Of a stretch of DNA of 22,067 bases, positions 7,026-14,617 are shown one piece after another (positions within the stretch are counted from its first letter, which is position 1; every line of letters begins with the position of its first letter). The notes under the pieces were generated by a model. It was not told the origin of the DNA. It made no database searches and was given only the letters and a program-made list of their open reading frames with translations. Source of the DNA: Lachnospiraceae bacterium (GTDB lineage Bacteria > Bacillota > Clostridia > Lachnospirales > Lachnospiraceae); assembly GCA_009774615.1 (NCBI GenBank), contig VSOC01000060.1:1-22067 (forward strand), in the 5' to 3' direction. The translations under genes were made by a program, and so were the position numbers.

Positions 7026-9527
7026 TTACATTCCGGGCACTGCCGGAACTTCCGGAACTACATTTCCTGCGCCTCCCATAACGGCCGGAGCCGGTGCAGG
7101 GGTTTCCACCGGAAGCGGTGCAGGTGCAGGAGTTTCTGCCGGAACAGGTGCAGGAGTTTCCGCCGGAACAGGTGCTGGTGCAGGGGTTTCTGCCGGAACT
7201 TCCGGAACTACAGCACCGCCTGCTGCCGCATTTCCCCCGCCTAAACCGATATCGGTGCTTCCTGCGGGTACTTCCGGAGCCGGTGCAGGGGTTTCCGGAA
7301 CGGTTCCGGGAACCGCCACGCTTCCGCCGCCCATAGAGCCGCCGCCTTCATTGCCCAGTACAGGGGCTACAGCCGGCTGCGGTGCAGCGGGAACTACAGG
7401 GACTGCCGGAGCCGCCGGGACTGCGGGACGTGTGTTTATCCTTGGAGCCGTGCCTCCGGAAGCATTCGTACTCTTGGTATTGCTGGTTCCGTCCAGGTTG
7501 TAGCAGATAACCGGCATCCCGGCATAAACGGTTTCAAACATCGTTTTTGCCGCATTATAGGGCATGTTTACACAGCCGTGTGAGCCGTTCGTGCGGTAGA
7601 TGCTTCCGCCAAACGAACCTCTCCAGCTTGCATCATGGAAGCCAATCCCTCCGTTAAACGGCATCCAGAAATTTACCGGAGATGCATAGCCCGGGCCGCG
7701 CAGAACCGCATTTCTCTGCTTATAGGCAATGCTGAAAATGCCGGGCGGCGTGGTATAGCCCCTTGCCACATTTCCCGATACAAAATCGGATTCCAGAATC
7801 TTTTCTCCGTCTTTATATAAGAACAAATGCTGTGCCGTCAGATTCACCTCAGCATAAGTGTCGCCGTATTCCTGCCCTTTTCGGGTAATGCCTTCCTGGG
7901 CATACTCCGGCTCTCTGACCATGCTCTCCCCGTCGGCAATAATTTTCTTTAACGCTTCGGTTTCCGCTGCCTGGTCGATTTTCCAGCCAAACGCGCCGGA
8001 AACCTCAACCTCCGAACCATAGGAAGTCGTAAACTTACGAACGGTATTGGCTGTATCGTACTTTTTCGCCAGATCCTCCACAAACGCCTTAACCTTTTCT
8101 TCGTCAACGACCGGCTGGTTTTCTCCGTCAAAGCTTACCCATTCGTGGATGGAATCGCCGTTTAATACTTCCTGTTCGTCCCCGAAGGTATAAGTTACGG
8201 TCATCTGGGCGAAACGGTTAAGCAAATCCTTTTGTGCCACTAATTCCGGATCGGGTTCTCCGGGAAGCGGTTTAAGATAGCAGCCCGCATTTTCCAGAAT
8301 AAATTCGCTCTGCATGGTCAGCATCGCCTGCCCCAGTTCACTTGCCAGAACATCCTTTTTGATTTCCGTTCCCGGATCTTCCGGCACTATCTCATAGCCG
8401 GTTCCCTCTATGTATTCCGAGATATAAGCTTCTTTCCCGGACTGGATGTTCTGCGGGTCCAAAAACGAAAGACCGTCCACCTTCTGCTGGAATAAGGTTT
8501 CATCATAGGCAGCTACCGTGCTCACCTGCAGATCTTCCTTTTTAAATAGGTGTATGCCCCAGAGATAGGGGTTCTGGTCTTCTAAGATTTTTTCCAGTGT
8601 TCCGTCAAATACGGTGTGAAGACCCACATCATCCTTTGTCAGGACTTCTTCCTGTCCTTTTCGGCCCTGAAGGCGGATCTGATAGCCGTCCATAGCCGAA
8701 GAAATCATCTCTTTTACCTGGTCAATTTCCTTTTTTCCTGCTTCTATCCCATTGATCTGAGTATTGGGAAAAAACTCCTTTTTATACTGCTGTGCCATCA
8801 CACAGTATACAGCGGCACCGCCCACAAGCACTGCGGCTGCTATACCTCCGGCAATCTTTCCTCCCTTTCCTTTGGAGGACGCTTTCTCTCCCTTTGCTTC
8901 GGTACTCTGCTTTGCTTTTTCGTTCATCTCTTCATATGAATCCTCTTCATAAGGATCCGTCCCTTCCTCATCATCCATTTCTGTATTTTCCAGCCTATCT
9001 TTTTCCCGGGCTGCTCTTTTTTCGGTTCTGTCCGCCTCCCGGCGCATGACCTCTTCTTCCCTGCGTATGGCATCCAGCCAGTCTTCCTTTTCCTCCTTGC
9101 GGATAGGTTCCACCCAGTCTTCCTTCATCCGGGCAAGTTCATCTCTTTCTCTGGCTGCCTCCGCCCTCTTTCGTCCTTCCTCCCTGGCACGCTCAAGCGC
9201 CCGGGCACGCCGGATATCCGGCTCCACAACAGCTTTGCCCTGCATAACCGCCTCTGCCCTGGCCACTGCCTCCGTAGCCCGCCGCAGTATCTCTTCCCGG
9301 GCCTTTGCCTTCTCTTCTTCGGCTGCCCTGGCCTCTTCCTGTTCCTGCCAGGCACGTTTCTCTTTCAACGCCTTCTGGCTCACCGGTTCATCCCAGTCCT
9401 CATCCCAGGCTTCTCCCTCCGAAAGACCAGCATCATCCCCGTCATAATCCCCATCAAGATAATAACCGTCATCCGGCGTTAAATCTTCTCTGCGGTTTTC
9501 TTCATTTCCTATTTCATCTTTCTTCAT
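7026..9527 (-). CDS. Membrane-anchored L,D-transpeptidase (YkuD domain) with PG-binding region
   Basis: L,D-transpeptidases form 3-3 cross-links in peptidoglycan or attach proteins to it, outside the membrane. The 833 residues divide into an acidic start (1-50), a long Glu/Arg/Ala-rich, probably coiled-coil cytoplasmic region (50-220), one membrane segment (about 226-246), an extracellular region resembling the PG_binding_4 family (about 255-540), and a YkuD domain (about 560-675) with catalytic motif SHGCVNMPY (Cys near 650) preceded by GIGFHDASW. The last 150 residues are Pro/Ala/Gly-rich with ETPAPAP repeats. The start at 9527 has GAAAGG 10 bases before it, a moderate site. Two TATAAT elements lie upstream. 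It probably leads the block into the LCP gene; a DUF4349 lipoprotein gene diverges from it. Domain identity is firm, physiological role inferred. Confidence 0.93.
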   Translation of the reverse strand: MKKDEIGNEENRREDLTPDDGYYLDGDYDGDDAGLSEGEAWDEDWDEPVSQKALKEKRAWQEQEEARAAEEEKAKAREEILRRATEAVARAEAVMQGKAVVEPDIRRARALERAREEGRKRAEAARERDELARMKEDWVEPIRKEEKEDWLDAIRREEEVMRREADRTEKRAAREKDRLENTEMDDEEGTDPYEEDSYEEMNEKAKQSTEAKGEKASSKGKGGKIAGGIAAAVLVGGAAVYCVMAQQYKKEFFPNTQINGIEAGKKEIDQVKEMISSAMDGYQIRLQGRKGQEEVLTKDDVGLHTVFDGTLEKILEDQNPYLWGIHLFKKEDLQVSTVAAYDETLFQQKVDGLSFLDPQNIQSGKEAYISEYIEGTGYEIVPEDPGTEIKKDVLASELGQAMLTMQSEFILENAGCYLKPLPGEPDPELVAQKDLLNRFAQMTVTYTFGDEQEVLNGDSIHEWVSFDGENQPVVDEEKVKAFVEDLAKKYDTANTVRKFTTSYGSEVEVSGAFGWKIDQAAETEALKKIIADGESMVREPEYAQEGITRKGQEYGDTYAEVNLTAQHLFLYKDGEKILESDFVSGNVARGYTTPPGIFSIAYKQRNAVLRGPGYASPVNFWMPFNGGIGFHDASWRGSFGGSIYRTNGSHGCVNMPYNAAKTMFETVYAGMPVICYNLDGTSNTKSTNASGGTAPRINTRPAVPAAPAVPVVPAAPQPAVAPVLGNEGGGSMGGGSVAVPGTVPETPAPAPEVPAGSTDIGLGGGNAAAGGAVVPEVPAETPAPAPVPAETPAPVPAETPAPAPLPVETPAPAPAVMGGAGNVVPEVPAVPGM
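7093..7300. repeat. Coding repeat in the transpeptidase tail
   Basis: A unit of about 22 bases, GGTGCAGGRGTTTCYRCCGG followed by AA on the plus strand, starts at 7093, 7123, 7147 and 7177, with a shortened copy at 7282-7300. Spacing is 24-30 bases, keeping frame. On the coding strand it makes the ETPAP(AP)VPA repeats. Such repeats can gain or lose units by slippage without breaking the gene. Confidence 0.8.
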
Positions 9528-9562
9528 TACCTACAAACCTTTCTCATTAAACATCCTTCGGC

Positions 9563-9592
9563 ATTATAACATACTTTCCCCTTCGGATACAA
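9563..9592 (-). promoter_or_regulatory. Promoter P2 of the L,D-transpeptidase gene
   Basis: On the minus strand, TTGTAT (9587-9592), an 18-base spacer and TATAAT (9563-9568), with TG one base before the -10 box (extended -10). The predicted transcript would start about 30 bases before the start codon. Confidence 0.55.
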
Positions 9593-9603
9593 TGGTATTT
9601 CGA

Positions 9604-9620
9604 GGATTATAACATAATCC
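9604..9620 (-). promoter_or_regulatory. Second extended -10 (P1) within a palindrome
   Basis: A further TGTTATAAT on the minus strand (-10 box 9606-9611) lies inside the perfect inverted repeat GGATTAT-GTT-ATAATCC. No good -35 box stands 17 bases upstream (TTTAAA at best). It could be a second start or an operator over which a regulator binds. Confidence 0.4.
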
Positions 9621-9661
9621 TTAAAGTTTTTAAACAGAATCTTAATCCTGTCCCCATTCCA

Positions 9662-9690
9662 TTGCCCCAAATCCCCCTTCATGCTATGAT
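9662..9690 (+). promoter_or_regulatory. Promoter of the DUF4349 lipoprotein gene
   Basis: TTGCCC (9662-9667), a 17-base spacer and TATGAT (9685-9690) lie about 60 bases before the start codon, diverging from the transpeptidase promoters. Confidence 0.55.
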
Positions 9691-9751
9691 AAAATCATGA
9701 TGACTGTTCATTCATTCACCGTAACATAAAACCAGCAAAAAGGAGGATTTT

Positions 9752-10891
9752 ATGAAAAAAAGAATTTCGTCATTATCGGTACTCGTCCTGACCCTAGCCC
9801 TGTTTCTTGGCGGCTGCAAAGGAGGATCAAAATTTTCTGCGGCAGATGCGATGGTAGGCGTTGCGGAAACAGCCGCCGGCGCCGGAGACTACGATCTTGG
9901 CTTTAATGGCAGCGCCGAAATGCCCATGGCTCCTGCCGCCGCTCCCCAGGAGGAATTTGCGCAGATGGAAGAAGACGGCGCAGCAGATAATCTGGCCGTC
10001 GAAACCAGCAGCAGCCAGCCCCTTCCTTTAACGCGAAAGCTTATCCGCAACATGGATCTCCAGGTCGAAACCACAGATTTTGATCCTCTGATCACAGCCC
10101 TGCAGACAAAGGTTGGCGAATTTAACGGCTACATTGAACAGTCGGACATCTCCGGCGAAAGCATCACCAACCAGGGCCGCCCTTCCAAGCGATATGCCCA
10201 TATGACGCTCAGGATTCCCGCAGAAAAACTGGACAGCTTTATCGTGCAGGTGGAAGCCGTCGGAAATATCATCTATAAGTCCGAAAGCGTCAGCGATGTC
10301 ACCTTACAGTACTCCGACATCGAAAGCCGCTTAAAAACCCTGCGCATGGAACAGGAGCGGCTCTGGGAACTCTTAGCCAAGGCAGATACCACCGAAGCCA
10401 TCATCCTTCTGGAAGAACGGCTGACCGAGGTTTCCTCGGAAATCGAATCCAGTGAATCCCGGATGCGCTATCTGGACAATTCTGTGACCTACAGCACCGT
10501 GAATTTAAGCATCGATGAGGTCGATATCGAAAGTCCCACCCAGCCGGAAACCGCATGGCAGCAAATCCAGCGCGGCTTTACCAGGAATCTGATTTCCCTG
10601 ATGGATAATCTGACACGGTTTTTTATCTCTTTATTATCCAACCTTCCGGTGATCCTCTTCCTTGCCCTTCTGGTGTTTATTATTGTTACGATTGTCCGCC
10701 GCATCAACCGGCGCAAAACAGAAAAAACACCAAAACCACCGAAGCCCTTCCCGATTTCTTCCATGCATTTTTCTGGCAATTCCCAGGAAATTTCGCCGAC
10801 AGACACAGAGTCAGCAGACAGTCCGACACCGGACAGCCATGCACCAGTTCATCCGTCTGCAGACACATCAAATAAGGAGGATGAGGCTTAA
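9752..10891 (+). CDS. DUF4349 domain lipoprotein
   Basis: A 379-residue envelope protein of unknown biochemical function. It begins with a lipoprotein signal: basic KKR, a hydrophobic stretch and the lipobox LGGC, with the cysteine at about residue 22. A Gly/Ala/Met-rich linker leads to the DUF4349 domain (about 90-265), recognised by RKLIRNMDLQVETTDFDPL, RIPAEKLDSF, SESVSDVTLQYSDIESRL, a Glu-rich helix and SVTYSTVNLSI. A membrane helix (about 290-315) is followed by a basic, Pro/Ser-rich tail that should face the cytoplasm, so the protein may be anchored at both ends. GGAGG precedes the start by 6 bases. It is the only complete plus-strand gene here; the hairpin at 10908-10932 ends it. Family assignment is good; no activity can be claimed. 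Confidence 0.85.
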   Translation: MKKRISSLSVLVLTLALFLGGCKGGSKFSAADAMVGVAETAAGAGDYDLGFNGSAEMPMAPAAAPQEEFAQMEEDGAADNLAVETSSSQPLPLTRKLIRNMDLQVETTDFDPLITALQTKVGEFNGYIEQSDISGESITNQGRPSKRYAHMTLRIPAEKLDSFIVQVEAVGNIIYKSESVSDVTLQYSDIESRLKTLRMEQERLWELLAKADTTEAIILLEERLTEVSSEIESSESRMRYLDNSVTYSTVNLSIDEVDIESPTQPETAWQQIQRGFTRNLISLMDNLTRFFISLLSNLPVILFLALLVFIIVTIVRRINRRKTEKTPKPPKPFPISSMHFSGNSQEISPTDTESADSPTPDSHAPVHPSADTSNKEDEA

Positions 10892-10907
10892 ACGTAGTGT
10901 TCAAGCA

Positions 10908-10932
10908 GGTCAGCGCGTCTGCTGCGCTGACC
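10908..10932. terminator. Hairpin between convergent genes
   Basis: A perfect 9-bp stem GGTCAGCGC/GCGCTGACC with a 7-base loop lies between the stop of the DUF4349 gene (10891) and that of the YtvI-like gene (10936). It is followed by only a T/C-rich stretch on the plus strand and by no T-run on the minus strand, so it may act mainly as a barrier or 3'-end stabiliser for both transcripts. Confidence 0.55.
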
Positions 10933-10935
10933 GCC

Positions 10936-12060
10936 TCATTCCCCTTTCCGAAAACGCTGAACTTCTTCGACAAAAGACTTTCCATTTTCAACAATGGCAT
11001 CAAATGCGCCCGATCGGTACAGACTGGCCGCCAAAAGCCCCACAGGCACCGCCAGAATCATCCCTGCAATGCCCCGCAGCTTAAACCCCAGGTAGAGAAG
11101 AAAAAGGGTGGTCAGCGGCGGCAGTCCCATGGTATCCCCGACAATCTTTGGCTGGATAACCTGACGCACTACCTGGGTCAGCAGATAAAGAAGAATCAAA
11201 CCTGCCGCAAAGGCATATTCTCCGGACAGCAATTTAACCACAGCCCAGGGACCAAGGGCTGTTCCCGTTCCAAACATCGGAAGAAAATCCAGGAATGCCA
11301 AAAGCACCGCCAGAACCAGACTGTAATGTACCCCCAGAACAAAAAATCCTACCGCCAGCACCCCGGCGACCACAAACATAATGCGAAACTGCGCCAGAAA
11401 ATATCCGCCAATCAGACGTTTGGCATCCCCTTTTAAAAAGGTAATATATTTACCGATCCAGGCGGGAAGCCGTTTTTTTACTGCTGCGATAATCCCCTCC
11501 CTTTCGGCAATAAAAAAGTAAGACGACAGCAGAGTGATAATAAAATTTACAAAAGCAGAAGGGATTTGTTTTGCCACATTTCCTGCCGCAGCTACCGTCG
11601 GCGTGGCGATGTTTTGGATGAGGGTTCCGATGTAGGTTCCCAGGTTGCTCCAGAACTCATTAAAGAAAGTCTGCATCCCCAGAGGAAACCGGACAAATAA
11701 GTGACTTAACTTCCCCCATGCCTCCAGGATTTCTTCCTTTGCCAGTTCATAGATCATCGGAAGATCCCGGACAAGGTTCATCCCCTGGATAATCAGTCTG
11801 GAGATGCCCAGGTAAAACAGCCCGATAACTCCGGCAAGCACCAGCACAACAACCACAATCGAGCCGTGGCGGCGCACAATTTTTAAACGCTTTTCCAGAA
11901 AACGCACCAGAGGGTTTGCCACAGAAGCTAAAATCCACCCGATAACAAACGGCATAAAAAAGCGCAGACACCAGGGCCCCAGCGTACACAGCAGCACCCA
12001 GCCAAACAACGGAATCAATACATTGAGCAAATACCGCCCCATCCGCACAAAACGATCCAA
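10936..12060 (-). CDS. AI-2E family transporter-like membrane protein, YtvI type
   Basis: A 374-residue polytopic membrane protein of the AI-2E (PF01594) superfamily. Several hydrophobic segments are visible: a pair at the N-terminus, a single segment after RRHGS, and a cluster from about residue 160 to the end. The family signature FLDFLPMFGTGTALGPWAV and PKIVGDTMGLPPLTTLFLLY resemble YtvI proteins, which are linked to sporulation in Bacillus and clostridia; the function is not settled, and some family members export ions or signals. The start is TTG at 12060: AAGGAGG lies about 8 bases before it, whereas the first ATG (12042) is 25 bases away. The gene follows hisC by 59 bases, which hold a short terminator-like hairpin. 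Family is sure, YtvI subgroup is likely. Confidence 0.85.
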   Translation of the reverse strand: MDRFVRMGRYLLNVLIPLFGWVLLCTLGPWCLRFFMPFVIGWILASVANPLVRFLEKRLKIVRRHGSIVVVVLVLAGVIGLFYLGISRLIIQGMNLVRDLPMIYELAKEEILEAWGKLSHLFVRFPLGMQTFFNEFWSNLGTYIGTLIQNIATPTVAAAGNVAKQIPSAFVNFIITLLSSYFFIAEREGIIAAVKKRLPAWIGKYITFLKGDAKRLIGGYFLAQFRIMFVVAGVLAVGFFVLGVHYSLVLAVLLAFLDFLPMFGTGTALGPWAVVKLLSGEYAFAAGLILLYLLTQVVRQVIQPKIVGDTMGLPPLTTLFLLYLGFKLRGIAGMILAVPVGLLAASLYRSGAFDAIVENGKSFVEEVQRFRKGE

Positions 12061-12088
12061 AAAACAGACCTCCTTACTTTAAAACTCC

Positions 12089-12105
12089 GCCGCCAAGCAG
12101 GCGGC
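12089..12105 (-). terminator. Short GC-rich hairpin after hisC
   Basis: On the minus strand GCCGCC-TGCTT-GGCGGC is followed by GGAGTTTTAAAG. The stem and tail nearly copy the hairpin at 6992-7008. It sits just upstream of the AAGGAGG site of the next gene, so it may be a weak terminator or may influence translation of that gene. Confidence 0.5.
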
Positions 12106-12119
12106 ATCCATTTAACTTA

Positions 12120-13181
12120 TTACACCTGTCTTATATACTTCTCCAAAAACTGCTTTAATACTTCCATCTCCTGATCCGTTCCAATGGTAATCCGTAGAAA
12201 ACGGTCAAGACGGGGCTTTGGAAAATAGCGCACAAAAATCTGTTCCTGCTTCAGTGCATGAAACAGTGTAAAGGCATCCAGCTTTTCATGGGAGGCAAAG
12301 AGAAAATTTGCCTGCGAATCCGGAAAGGAAAATCCCAGTTTTCGCATCCAGTGCTTGGTTTCTTCCCTTGTTTTTCTGATTTTTTCCACGGTTTGAGAAA
12401 AATATTCCTGATCCTTAACTGCCTCTGCTCCCAGAATCTGGGAAGGAAGGTTCATCGTATAGGAATTATAGGAATAGCGCACATTTTCCATCGCCTCAAT
12501 CAGCGCCGGGTTTCCCATCGCATAGCCAATCCGCACGCCGGCCATGGAACGTGATTTGCTGAAGGTCTGTACTACCAGCAGGTTATCATAGTTTTCAATG
12601 AGTGGAAGCGCCGACTCTCCCCCAAAATCAATATAGGCTTCATCGACAATCACCACTGCATCCGGATTTTTGCGGACAATCTCCTCGACCCTTCCCTGTT
12701 CCATCAAGAGCCCCGTGGGTGCATTGGGGTTAGGGAAAATAATTCCTCCGTTCTCCTGGAAATAATCCTCTGCACGAATCTGAAATGCTTCATCCAGCGC
12801 AGGCATCTTATAGGGAATCCGAAACAAATCTGCCCACACCGGATAAAACGAATAGGTAACATCCGGAAACAAGATTGGTTTATCCCCGTTAAAAAACGTC
12901 AAAAATGCCATCCCCAAAACATCATCCGAGCCAACCCCGGTAAAAATCTGGTTTGCCGCAAGGCCATAGTAATCCGCCAGCGCCTTTTTCAGTCCCGCGG
13001 CTGCCGGGTCCGGATACTTTCGCAGAGCATCCATCTCCATCGCCTGTAAAGCCGCCACGGCCTTAGGGGACGGCGGATAAGGATTTTCATTCGTATTTAA
13101 TTTAATTAATCGGTTCCCCTTCGGCTGCTCTCCCGGAACATAGGGTTCAACCCTGCGGACGTACTTTTCCCATCCTCTCAT
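12120..13181 (-). CDS. hisC: Histidinol-phosphate aminotransferase
   Basis: A PLP enzyme converting imidazole-acetol phosphate and glutamate to histidinol phosphate in histidine synthesis; relatives also accept aromatic 2-oxo acids. The 353 residues match the family: IKLNTNENPYPPSP at the N-terminus, RKYPDP, TGVGSDDVL, the NPNAPTG motif, IVDEAYIDF and the PLP lysine in TFSKSRSMAGVRIGYA. I chose 13181 because GGAGG precedes it by 5 bases; the upstream in-frame ATG at 13193 overlaps that site. No other his gene is in the window. It lies 24-36 bases after another aminotransferase, clearly in the same operon, so a broader role in aromatic amino-acid transamination is possible. A small hairpin like those before glnA and dapL sits in the gap. 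Confidence 0.92.
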   Translation of the reverse strand: MRGWEKYVRRVEPYVPGEQPKGNRLIKLNTNENPYPPSPKAVAALQAMEMDALRKYPDPAAAGLKKALADYYGLAANQIFTGVGSDDVLGMAFLTFFNGDKPILFPDVTYSFYPVWADLFRIPYKMPALDEAFQIRAEDYFQENGGIIFPNPNAPTGLLMEQGRVEEIVRKNPDAVVIVDEAYIDFGGESALPLIENYDNLLVVQTFSKSRSMAGVRIGYAMGNPALIEAMENVRYSYNSYTMNLPSQILGAEAVKDQEYFSQTVEKIRKTREETKHWMRKLGFSFPDSQANFLFASHEKLDAFTLFHALKQEQIFVRYFPKPRLDRFLRITIGTDQEMEVLKQFLEKYIRQV

Positions 13182-13211
13182 CGCATCCTCCATTCTGCCG
13201 CTGCGGGCACA
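13182..13211 (-). promoter_or_regulatory. hisC start-site hairpin, related to those of glnA and dapL
   Basis: On the minus strand TGTGCC (13206-13211) can pair with GGCAGA (13194-13199), one mismatch, 6-base loop, followed by ATGGAGGATGCG and the start codon. The final part matches glnA and dapL; the larger upstream hairpin and the ATACCTG box are absent, because the previous gene ends at 13218. Confidence 0.4.
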
Positions 13212-13217
13212 TAATCC

Positions 13218-14414
13218 TTATCGTTTACACAGCCCGCATTCCCCGGCAATTTTTTCAAAGGCGGGAAGCGAACGCTCAATCTGTTCATAGGAAACACAGT
13301 AGGATATCCTTACATAGCCCGCACAGGCAAAGGAGGAACCCGGAACCACCAAAACATTATGTTTTTTGCAGATTTCGCAAAATGCCTTTTCATCCGCCGC
13401 AGGTGATTTTACAAATAGGTAAAATGCCCCCTCCGGCTTAATACAGGAAAATCCAAACTTCACCAGCGAAGAGTACAGGAGGTTTCGATTCTTCTCATAG
13501 GCTTCAATATTTGCCCGCTCATGCACGCAGCGCTTAATCACACGCTGAATCAGGGACGGAGCATTCACGCTTCCGCTCACCCGGTTTGCAATTACAGCGG
13601 CCTGGATAACTTCCCTGCTGTCCTCAACTTCATCGGGAATCAGAACATAACCGATTCTCTCTCCCGGAAGCGACAGGGATTTGCTGTAGGAATAGCAGAT
13701 AATCGTATTTTCATAATATTTTGTGACAAACGGAACAAAAACACCGTCATAAGCCAGTTCGCGGTAGGGTTCATCGGAAATCAGCACAATGGCATGACCT
13801 GCTTCCCTGCTCTTTTCCCGCAGAATCTCTCCCAGACGTGAAATCGTTTCCTCGGAATAGACAACACCGGTGGGATTGTTCGGCGAGTTAATAATTACAG
13901 CTTTTGTCTTTTCCCCGATCGCCTGAGAAAAGGCTTCAAGATCCGGCTGGAAGGTATCTGTATTCGGGGCAATCGCCGTCAGGATGCCGTCATAGTTGCG
14001 GACATAAGAATTATATTCCAGGAAATACGGGGCGAAGGTAATCACCTCATCCCCTGGATTTAAGATGGTTTTTAATACAATATTCAGCCCGCTCGCCGCC
14101 CCCACCGTCATAATCAGGTTTTCCATGCGAAATGCCGTCTGAAAGCGCTCATTTAATTCTTCGGCAATGGCGGCTCTTACATCCTCATAGCCTGCATTGC
14201 TCATATATCCGTGAATGAAGGTGGATTCTTCTTCGTTTAAGATCTCCATAATGGCGGTTTTTATCGCTTCCGGCGCGGGGACATTTGGGTTTCCCAGGCT
14301 GAAATCATAGACATTTTCTGCACCGTAAATGCCCGCCAGCCGCTTTCCCTCTTCAAACATGGCGCGGATAGCTGAGTTATTCTGCACCAGGGGTTTCATT
14401 TTTTCTGCTATCAT
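13218..14414 (-). CDS. Class I PLP-dependent aminotransferase, aspartate-aminotransferase-like
   Basis: A 398-residue cytoplasmic aminotransferase of fold type I. Motifs include YDFSLGNPNVPAPE near the N-terminus, INSPNNPTGVVYS, ISDEPYRELAYDG and the PLP lysine in CYSYSKSLSLPGERIGYV; the C-terminal PEGAFYLFVKSP and VRISYCVS contain the expected carboxylate-binding arginine. Aspartate is the commonest substrate of such proteins, but the exact one cannot be read from sequence. The start at 14414 follows GGAGG by 8-9 bases; in-frame ATGs at 14456 and 14483 lack good sites. It leads into hisC with a 24-base gap before the first possible hisC start, so the two form an aminotransferase operon. An extended -10 promoter lies at 14489-14497. 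Confidence 0.88.
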   Translation of the reverse strand: MIAEKMKPLVQNNSAIRAMFEEGKRLAGIYGAENVYDFSLGNPNVPAPEAIKTAIMEILNEEESTFIHGYMSNAGYEDVRAAIAEELNERFQTAFRMENLIMTVGAASGLNIVLKTILNPGDEVITFAPYFLEYNSYVRNYDGILTAIAPNTDTFQPDLEAFSQAIGEKTKAVIINSPNNPTGVVYSEETISRLGEILREKSREAGHAIVLISDEPYRELAYDGVFVPFVTKYYENTIICYSYSKSLSLPGERIGYVLIPDEVEDSREVIQAAVIANRVSGSVNAPSLIQRVIKRCVHERANIEAYEKNRNLLYSSLVKFGFSCIKPEGAFYLFVKSPAADEKAFCEICKKHNVLVVPGSSFACAGYVRISYCVSYEQIERSLPAFEKIAGECGLCKR

Positions 14415-14488
14415 GTGGGGTTCCTCCGTATCTTTTATCAAATGCTTTTCTTCCATTTTTACTGCGAGAATGATAATAAACATTTACC

Positions 14489-14497
14489 AGTATACCA
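14489..14497 (-). promoter_or_regulatory. Extended -10 promoter of the aminotransferase-hisC operon
   Basis: On the minus strand TGGTATACT gives an extended -10 box; the -35 region 17 bases upstream (TTTTCA) is weak and overlaps the preceding terminator. The transcript would begin near 14482. Confidence 0.45.
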
Positions 14498-14513
14498 CTT
14501 TCTTGGAAAAATG

Positions 14514-14545
14514 AAAACCCCCGGTTTTTTATATCCAGGGGTTTT
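14514..14545. terminator. Terminator of the glycolytic cluster, possibly bidirectional
   Basis: On the minus strand AAAACCCCTGG pairs with CCGGGGGTTTT (11 pairs with one T-G wobble, 10-base loop), the last bases forming the T-run. On the plus strand the same stem has one C-A mismatch and also ends in TTTT. It lies about 75 bases after the gpmI stop and separates that cluster from the aminotransferase operon. Confidence 0.75.
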
Positions 14546-14573
14546 CTTTGACATGCTTTTCCGCTACAGCAAA

Positions 14574-14603
14574 GCCATGTTCCGTCGTCACCACGCTTTC
14601 GCT
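14574..14603 (-). repeat. Dispersed repeat, copy 2
   Basis: This matches the plus strand of 626-655 at 25 of 30 positions, with core GGTGACGACGG and the opening AGCGAAAGCG. It lies in the gpmI 3' untranslated region, between the stop codon and the terminator, in the same orientation as gpmI. Confidence 0.7.
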
Positions 14604-14617
14604 GGCGTATAGATAGT

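Noticed and set aside
7093..7300. CRISPR-like array
   Set aside because: The repeats lie in frame within a coding region, are 24-30 bases apart with almost no spacer, and encode a protein repeat.
7000..7503. Plus-strand open frame of 167 residues, Gly/Ala/Thr-rich
   Set aside because: It is the antisense of the Pro/Ala-rich repeat tail of the L,D-transpeptidase; low-complexity GC-rich sequence keeps the opposite frame open by chance.
9046..9447. Plus-strand open frame of 133 residues, Ser/Ala-rich
   Set aside because: It is the antisense of the Glu/Arg/Ala-rich coil of the L,D-transpeptidase, where codon bias leaves the reverse frame open.
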